Assembly (NCBI RefSeq): GCF_020097815.1
Contig: NZ_CP083664.1
Location: 292,277-356,276, forward strand
Direction: 5' to 3'
From: Haloprofundus salinisoli
Lineage (GTDB): Archaea; Halobacteriota; Halobacteria; Halobacteriales; Haloferacaceae
Length of the DNA: 64,000 bases
The position numbers and the translations under genes are program-made. Positions 63,785 through 64,000 of the stretch are shown here, piece by piece; position 1 is the first letter of the stretch; each line of letters begins with the position of its first letter. The notes under the pieces are model-generated. The model was not told the origin of the DNA, did not search any database, and saw only the letters and a list, made by a program, of their open reading frames with translations.

Positions 63785-63911
63785 GTTCATAGAGTACGTT
63801 CACGGACTATATACAAGGTCGATGTTCATAGAGGGCATTCGTGGATTGTGTTCATAGAGTGTGTTCAGTGGATGTATTCATGAATTGAGTGCAGTACATG
63901 TATTCATGAAT
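63785..63911 (+). repeat. Degenerate 26-bp tandem repeat
   Basis: Units begin at 63798, 63824, 63850, 63876 and 63902, each 26 bp apart: GTTCACGGAC, GTTCATAGAG, GTTCATAGAG, ATTCATGAAT, ATTCATGAAT, with a further GTTCATAGAG at 63785 out of phase. Unit ends share GTGGATGT-like sequence. The period is not a multiple of three and the stretch is A/T-richer than its surroundings, so it is not coding. More GTTC-headed copies follow towards the window end (63950, 63988). Iterons or recombinase arm sites are possible. Confidence 0.7.
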
Positions 63912-64000
63912 AACACACCGTGCGCACATCAGAGGTTGCCAGGATGTCTGTTCGTGATGTCCACTCACAGAATATTCGAGAATTGGTGTTCAGCGAGTGT

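Noticed and set aside
63785..64000. CRISPR array
   Set aside because: The units are degenerate along their whole 26 bp and there is no alternation of identical repeats with unrelated spacers; no cas genes are present.
1..64000. tRNA or rRNA genes
   Set aside because: No cloverleaf-like or rRNA core sequences were recognised on reading; a covariance-model scan would be needed to exclude them fully.

Overview
The window is haloarchaeal: GC-rich DNA, strongly acidic proteins, Tat-type lipoprotein signals on binding proteins, A/T-rich TATA boxes about 25-40 bp before starts, and families that are nearly confined to Halobacteria (HalOD1, bat-type HTH, RdfA/SMC-related pairs, FolC-FolP fusion). 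The gene content (two ABC importers, catabolic cassettes, decayed insertion sequences, an integrase beside a tandem repeat) looks like a megaplasmid or an accessory chromosomal island. The genus cannot be read safely from the sequence.

Layout. (1) 1-11.9 kb: galactoside/galactose module. On the minus strand a CUT1 sugar ABC importer runs into a GH42 beta-galactosidase cut by the window edge; next to it are a Gfo/Idh/MocA dehydrogenase and a TIM-barrel isomerase. On the plus strand are a DgoD-type galactonate dehydratase, an SDR and an IclR regulator with a palindromic operator candidate. (2) 12.2-14.9 kb: first RdfA + SMC-related pair. (3) 15-24.2 kb: a CtBP-like hydroxyacid dehydrogenase, ThuA-like, sugar isomerase-like and DJ-1-like genes, a mannonate dehydratase remnant, and a BMP-type ABC importer in which one permease carries a frameshift.

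(4) 24.7-44.7 kb: a nearly complete aerobic glycine betaine catabolic island. It holds two tandem Rieske-type oxygenases (one without its Rieske cluster), two dimethylglycine/sarcosine dehydrogenases with GcvT domains, FolD, a serine/threonine ammonia-lyase, a BCCT transporter, serine hydroxymethyltransferase, RidA, PurU and FolC-FolP. Together they would import betaine, strip its methyl groups, load one-carbon units on tetrahydrofolate, turn glycine into serine and then pyruvate, and release or recycle surplus one-carbon units. The malic enzyme at 49.3 kb and the citrate synthase at 60.7 kb could connect this pyruvate to central metabolism.

(5) 44.7-53.9 kb: second RdfA + SMC-related pair, a bat-type HTH regulator, a HalOD1 protein, malic enzyme, UspA, aldo/keto reductase and RraA-like protein. 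(6) 54.5-57.6 kb: a sulfation operon (sulfotransferase, small protein, APS kinase-nucleotidyltransferase fusion, YqcI/YcgG protein). (7) 57.7-64 kb: insertion-sequence debris (two TnpB 3' ends flanking a PHP-domain gene, one DDE transposase fragment), a small FAD protein, citrate synthase, a tyrosine-recombinase-like gene and a 26-bp tandem repeat at the window end.

Most notable: the Rieske-less oxygenase paralogue whose catalytic domain is amino-acid identical to its neighbour although the DNA differs; the two RdfA/SMC pairs only 30 kb apart; and palindromic motifs shared between promoters of the betaine island. Sequence counts are by eye.
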